DNA from: OAS926 sp035503715
GTDB taxonomy: Bacteria > Pseudomonadota > Alphaproteobacteria > Rhizobiales > Rhizobiaceae
Length of the DNA stretch: 64,000 bases
Direction of reading: 5' to 3'
Assembly: GCA_035503715.1 (NCBI GenBank)
Contig: DATJTE010000171.1
Span: 1 to 64,000 of the forward strand
Shown here piece after piece: positions 60,213 to 64,000 of this stretch (position 1 is its first letter; each line of letters starts with the position of its first letter). The notes below the pieces were generated by a model. It ran no database searches. It was not told the DNA's origin and saw nothing but the letters and a program-made list of their open reading frames with translations. Both the position numbers and the translations under genes were made by a program.

Positions 60213-62018
60213 ATGATGGCTGGGGCCAAAACCAAAAAGACGTTCCGCTCGCAGGAGTGGTTCAACAACCCGGACAATCCGGGCATGACGGCGCTTTACC
60301 TGGAGCGTTACCTGAACTTCGGCCTTACCCGCGAAGAGCTGCAATCCGGCAAGCCGCTGATCGGCATCGCCCAGACTGGTTCTGATCTTTCGCCCTGCAA
60401 CCGGCATCATATCGAGCTCGCCAAGCGCGTCCGCGCCGGCATCGAGGCGGCAGGCGGCATTCCCTTCGAATTCCCGACCCACCCGATCCAGGAAACCGGC
60501 AAGCGGCCGACCGCGTCGCTTGACCGCAACCTCGCCTATCTCGGCCTCGTCGAGGTGCTCTACGGCTACCCGCTCGACGGCGTCGTGCTCACCATCGGCT
60601 GCGACAAGACCACGCCGGCGCTGCTGATGGCTGCGGCGACGGTCAATCTGCCGGCGATCGCGCTGTCGGTCGGACCGATGCTGAACGGCTGGCATCGCGG
60701 CCAGCGCACCGGCTCCGGCACCATCGCCTGGAAGGCGCGCGAGATGCATTCGGCCGGCGAGATCGACTACAACCAGTTCATGGACCTCGTCGCATCGTCG
60801 GCGCCGTCGGTTGGTTACTGCAACACGATGGGCACGGCGACGACGATGAACAGTCTGGCCGAAGCGCTCGGCATGCAGTTGCCAGGCTCCGCCGCGATCC
60901 CCGCGCCGTACCGCGAGCGCGGCCAGATGGCTTACGAGACCGGCAAGCGCATCGTCGAGATGGTCCACGGCGACCTGAAGCCGTCCGACATCATGACACG
61001 CGAGGCGTTCGAGAACGCCATCGTGGTGAATTCGGCGATCGGCGGTTCGACCAATGCGCCGATCCATCTGAATGCGATTGCGCGCCATCTCGGCGTGAAG
61101 CTCGACAATGACGACTGGCAGGCGATTGGCCACGAGATTCCGCTGCTGGTGAATTTGCAGCCGGCCGGCGAATATCTCGGCGAGGATTATCATCACGCCG
61201 GCGGCGTTCCCGCCGTTGTTGCCGAGTTGATGAAGGCGAAGCTCCTGCCGCACCCGAAGGCGCGGACCGTCAACGGCAGGTCGATCGGCGAGAATTGCAA
61301 GAAAGCGGAGAACCTCGACCCGAAGGTGATCCGCACCGTCAAGGACCCGATGAAGACGCGCGCCGGCTTCATCAATTTGAAGGGTAACCTTTTCGACAGC
61401 GCGATCATGAAGACCAGCGTGATCTCCGACGAGTTCCGCCAACGCTATCTGTCGAACCCGAAAGATCCGGAAGCTTTTGAGGGTCGCGCGGTCGTGTTCG
61501 ACGGGCCGGAGGATTACCACAAGCGCATCGACGACCCGAAAGAGAAGATCGACGAGTTCTGTATCCTGTTCATGCGCGGCGCGGGTCCGGTCGGGTACCC
61601 GGGCGGCGCGGAAGTGGTGAACATGCAGCCACCGGATTACCTCATCAAGAAGGGCATCCACTCGCTGCCCTGCATCGGCGACGGCCGCCAGTCGGGCACG
61701 TCAGGTTCGCCCTCGATCCTTAATGCCTCGCCGGAAGCGGCCGCCGGCGGGGGGCTGGCGCTGCTGAAATCAGGTGACCGCGTGCGCATCGATCTAAAGA
61801 AGGGCACGGCGAACATCATGATCTCCGACGCTGAGTTGAAGAAGCGCCGCGCGGCGCTGACCGGCAATGGCGGCTACCACTATCCAAAGCACCAGACGCC
61901 GTGGCAGGAAATCCAGCGCGGCATGGTCGACCAGTTCGATCAGGGCATGGTGCTGAAGCCGGCGGTGAAATACCGCGACGTCGCGCATACGTCGGGCGTG
62001 CCGAGGGATAATCACTAG
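60213..62018 (+). CDS. IlvD/Edd-family sugar-acid dehydratase
   Basis: A 601-residue iron-sulfur dehydratase. Fe-S ligands and substrate motifs: TGSDLSPCNRHH, LTIGCDKTTPALLMAAAT, and SLPCIGDGRQSGTSGSPSIL. The N-terminal SQEWFNNPDNPGMTALYLER is characteristic of pentonate dehydratases such as D-xylonate or L-arabinonate dehydratase, rather than IlvD. Two consecutive ATGs exist at 60213 and 60216. No other pentose pathway gene is adjacent. Confidence 0.87.
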   Translation: MMAGAKTKKTFRSQEWFNNPDNPGMTALYLERYLNFGLTREELQSGKPLIGIAQTGSDLSPCNRHHIELAKRVRAGIEAAGGIPFEFPTHPIQETGKRPTASLDRNLAYLGLVEVLYGYPLDGVVLTIGCDKTTPALLMAAATVNLPAIALSVGPMLNGWHRGQRTGSGTIAWKAREMHSAGEIDYNQFMDLVASSAPSVGYCNTMGTATTMNSLAEALGMQLPGSAAIPAPYRERGQMAYETGKRIVEMVHGDLKPSDIMTREAFENAIVVNSAIGGSTNAPIHLNAIARHLGVKLDNDDWQAIGHEIPLLVNLQPAGEYLGEDYHHAGGVPAVVAELMKAKLLPHPKARTVNGRSIGENCKKAENLDPKVIRTVKDPMKTRAGFINLKGNLFDSAIMKTSVISDEFRQRYLSNPKDPEAFEGRAVVFDGPEDYHKRIDDPKEKIDEFCILFMRGAGPVGYPGGAEVVNMQPPDYLIKKGIHSLPCIGDGRQSGTSGSPSILNASPEAAAGGGLALLKSGDRVRIDLKKGTANIMISDAELKKRRAALTGNGGYHYPKHQTPWQEIQRGMVDQFDQGMVLKPAVKYRDVAHTSGVPRDNH

Positions 62019-62053
62019 CGGTCGTTCCCTTCGGGTCGTGCTAGAGCGCGAGC

Positions 62054-62953
62054 ATGCTTGCGCTCACGCTCATCCGTACGCTCGACCTCACCAAGGCTAC
62101 GGCGCCGGGCCGCGCGCCGCACATCGCCGCGGCAAGCGGGTTGATCCGCGCTGGTAATCATCTCTACGTGATCGGTGATGACGAAAGCCATCTCGGCGTT
62201 TTTCCGGCGGCTGGGAGCAATCCCGGCAAGCTGATCCAGTTGCTCGACGGCGAGCTTCCGATGGAGCCTGCGGCACGAAAGGCAAGGAAGCCGGATTTCG
62301 AAGCGCTGGCATTAATACCAGCCTCGAATGCGTTCCCGCATGGCGCGCTGTTCGCGCTGGGCTCCGGTTCGACAGCGACGAGAAGGCGCGGCGTTGTGCT
62401 TGCGCTGAACACGGCTGGAGACATCGCAAGCGAGCCAAAGATCATAAACATGGCGCCGCTTTTCACGACGTTGGATGCCATCTTTCCCGAGCCGAACATT
62501 GAGGGCGCGGTCATTCGGCGTGACGAACTGCTGCTCTTCCAGCGCGGCAATGTCGGCAATCCCGAGAACGCGATCGTGCGGACAGACCTTGCGACGGTAT
62601 TGGCGTTGCGCTCGCCCGCATCGCTTTCCGTCGAACGTGTCAGATTAGGCGAGATCAGCGGCGTGCCACTATGCTTCACCGATGCAGCGGCGCTGCCGTC
62701 GGGCGATATCGTCTTCTCGGCAATTGCCGAGGACACGGTCGACTCCTATCGCGACGGCGCGCTGGTTGGCGCGGCCGTCGGCGTGCTGAACGCCAATCTG
62801 CAATTGATGCATATCGAGCCGATCGAACCCTTGGTGAAGGTCGAGGGCATTGATTCACGCATCGGCGGACGAGCAATCGAGTTGCTGCTCGTCACTGACG
62901 CCGATGACGCGGCAAAGTCCGCTGGGCTCTACAGCGCGCGGCTGGTCGTCTGA
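62054..62953 (+). CDS. DUF6929-like beta-propeller-type protein
   Basis: A 299-residue cytoplasmic protein without signal peptide. Repeated beta motifs such as AAASGLIRAGNHLYVIGDDE, KPDFEALALIPASNAFPHGA, FPEPNIEGAVIRRDELLLFQ and FTDAAALPSGDIVFSAIAED suggest a small propeller related to the DUF6929 group. No catalytic motif is recognised. It follows the dehydratase by 35 bases. The family name is from memory and tentative. Confidence 0.6.
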   Translation: MLALTLIRTLDLTKATAPGRAPHIAAASGLIRAGNHLYVIGDDESHLGVFPAAGSNPGKLIQLLDGELPMEPAARKARKPDFEALALIPASNAFPHGALFALGSGSTATRRRGVVLALNTAGDIASEPKIINMAPLFTTLDAIFPEPNIEGAVIRRDELLLFQRGNVGNPENAIVRTDLATVLALRSPASLSVERVRLGEISGVPLCFTDAAALPSGDIVFSAIAEDTVDSYRDGALVGAAVGVLNANLQLMHIEPIEPLVKVEGIDSRIGGRAIELLLVTDADDAAKSAGLYSARLVV

Positions 62954-62956
62954 CCG

Positions 62957-63472
62957 CTACTGTTGCCGGTTGACGGTGGCGGTACAGCGCACGAGGTATT
63001 GCGCGGCGTCGAGGATACCGCGCGTCACGAAAGCGAGCGTGGGTTTGCCCTGGAGCAGGATGTTGGCGTAACCCGCCTCCTCGAGCGCCGTGATGTTCTT
63101 CTCCGTCAGCTCGTGATCGCTATCGACGATGTAGGTGTCCGTCGTCATGCCGGTCATCTCGAAATTCTTGCCGCTGAGCAGGTTGAATTTCAGCGTTACG
63201 GACTGCTCCGGCTCGAAAGCGCCCGGCCAATAGAAGACGCGCAAAACCGTCTGCGGGCCCTGGCCCGCATAACGCGTCAGCCAGAGCGCGTTGACCGGCG
63301 CAACGTTAAACTCCGTGAGATCGCGATTGACCGCATCACAGCCGCGCGGACCGGACCAGATCGTCCAGCCCTTGTCCTTGACGAAGAATGTCCCGGCCAT
63401 GGGCGCCATTCCTTGCGCTGCCGCCGAGGCGACGAACGCGAGGCCGAGAGCAAAGGCGAGCGGCAAGCGCAT
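62957..63472 (-). CDS. Exported protein of unknown function
   Basis: A 171-residue protein with a signal peptide (about 1-19, FVASAAAQG). It has two cysteines (GPRGCDAVN near residue 44 and VRCTATV near the end) and otherwise beta-rich sequence without a recognised family. It converges on the DUF6929-like gene three bases away. Confidence 0.6.
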   Translation of the reverse strand: MRLPLAFALGLAFVASAAAQGMAPMAGTFFVKDKGWTIWSGPRGCDAVNRDLTEFNVAPVNALWLTRYAGQGPQTVLRVFYWPGAFEPEQSVTLKFNLLSGKNFEMTGMTTDTYIVDSDHELTEKNITALEEAGYANILLQGKPTLAFVTRGILDAAQYLVRCTATVNRQQ

Positions 63473-63501
63473 ATCAGGACTCCTCTTCGGGGAGTGCAGT
63501 T

Positions 63502-64000
63502 CTAGCCTTGTCCGTTTGTTCCGAACAGCCTGCCGAGGAAGCCATAAAACCAGTCGGCCTGTGCGGCGTCATGCGCATACATCAGCCGGTCCTGTTCCTC
63601 ACGCGTTTGCGCGCCCGGTTTGCCGTAACGCACCCACCGCGAATTCTGCCAGCGCCGGAACCCCTCGATCGTCACTTCGGGATGGAACTGCACGCCATAG
63701 GTCTTGTCGCCGTAGCGGAACGCCTGATTGGGGAAGAGTTCGCTGCCGGCGAGGCGTTCCGCGCCGTTCGGGATACCGAAGGTGTGATAGTGCAACTGGG
63801 AAACGTGGAGCGGTTTCGTCAGAAAGTCGCCGGCATTCCCGGTCGGCTCTATCCTGTAATAACCGAACTCGCTGACATCGCCGACGACCGGACCGACTTT
63901 CGCGCCAAGATGATAGGCGATCTGCTGCGCGCCGAGGCAGATGCCGAGCAGCGGCAGGCCGCGCGTCATCACGGCGTCGATGAAACGGTATTCGTCGTCG
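63502..64000 (-). CDS. Class I glutamine amidotransferase domain protein (partial)
   Basis: At least 165 residues; the 5' end lies beyond the window edge, where the frame stays open to base 64000 (FIDAVMTRGLP continues upstream). The triad Cys in LLGICLGAQQIAYHL and His/Glu in YGVQFHPEVTIEG are present. It resembles the GuaA-N-like stand-alone amidotransferases (YfeJ type). No synthetase domain follows on the C-terminal side. Confidence 0.88.
   Translation of the reverse strand, partial: DDEYRFIDAVMTRGLPLLGICLGAQQIAYHLGAKVGPVVGDVSEFGYYRIEPTGNAGDFLTKPLHVSQLHYHTFGIPNGAERLAGSELFPNQAFRYGDKTYGVQFHPEVTIEGFRRWQNSRWVRYGKPGAQTREEQDRLMYAHDAAQADWFYGFLGRLFGTNGQG

Noticed and set aside
59985..61661. 558-codon leftward open frame
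   Set aside because: Antisense of the IlvD/Edd dehydratase, whose catalytic motifs are all on the plus strand. Composition is that of a shadow frame.

Overview
The window is GC-rich, densely coded chromosomal DNA of an alphaproteobacterium. It is most likely a member of the Hyphomicrobiales (Rhizobiales) close to Mesorhizobium or other Phyllobacteriaceae. This rests on the gene content (BMP-type nucleoside importer with cdd and deoA, ubiE-ubiB-coaBC, SlyX, RTX calcium-binding proteins, many TetR, GNAT and SRPBCC genes) and on a rhizobial-looking intergenic palindrome at 30263-30309. I assigned the taxon by protein familiarity, not by a marker gene. I saw no insertion sequence, prophage, CRISPR array or rRNA operon. 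There is one tRNA, tRNA-Ser(GGA).

Layout. 0.1-7.6 kb: an XRE-cupin regulator, a peptide-type ABC importer (two permeases, two ATPases) with an unusual M19 dipeptidase-like protein, and a divergent small gene plus amidase. 7.7-13.8 kb: a 5'-3' exonuclease, an RTX protein, membrane proteins, tRNA-Ser and msrA. 13.9-17.1 kb: a BMP nucleoside-binding protein, an MFS permease, VOC and GNAT genes. 17.1-18.4 kb: a TetR gene divergent from an exported RidA homologue, with two perfect operator palindromes between them. 18.4-22.8 kb: slyX with an orphan anti-sigma-like gene, a second RTX protein, and an ECF sigma/RskA pair facing a DUF4394 gene and a small secreted repeat protein. 23.0-29.2 kb: nucleoside ABC transporter ATPase and permeases followed by cdd, purine-nucleoside phosphorylase and deoA. 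29.3-32.7 kb: a second TetR-RidA pair, an aspartic protease, upp and add. 32.8-36.5 kb: ubiE-ubiB-coaBC. 36.5-52.7 kb: a mixed accessory stretch with an ArsR-led operon of four SRPBCC proteins and a VOC protein, peroxiredoxin, DMT and MFS transporters, SDR/TetR, prfC, a large beta-helix membrane protein in AT-richer DNA, a class II amidotransferase, Lrp, and DUF433 with small secreted proteins. 52.7-64 kb: dut, a secreted protein, an ICL/PEPM-family enzyme, a trans-3-hydroxyproline dehydratase-like protein, a LysE-type exporter, cysK, GST, a TAXI-type TRAP binding protein, a CoxG-like protein, a sugar-acid dehydratase and a partial class I glutamine amidotransferase.

How genes work together. 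The clearest pathway is nucleoside uptake and salvage: BMP protein, ATPase and two permeases import nucleosides; cytidine deaminase, adenosine deaminase, purine-nucleoside phosphorylase and thymidine phosphorylase release bases and sugar phosphates; uracil phosphoribosyltransferase recaptures uracil. ubiE and ubiB serve ubiquinone synthesis, and coaBC serves coenzyme A. The most interesting regulatory architecture is the sigma/RskA/DUF4394 locus, where both divergent promoters read GCATCC-N16-NGTAAN, with a truncated RskA-like protein lying 2 kb away. Other regulatory sites that can be read directly are palindromes upstream of two TetR-RidA modules, the ArsR operon, a TetR-SDR pair and an Lrp gene. 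All functional assignments come from reading the proteins by eye. No database search was run.
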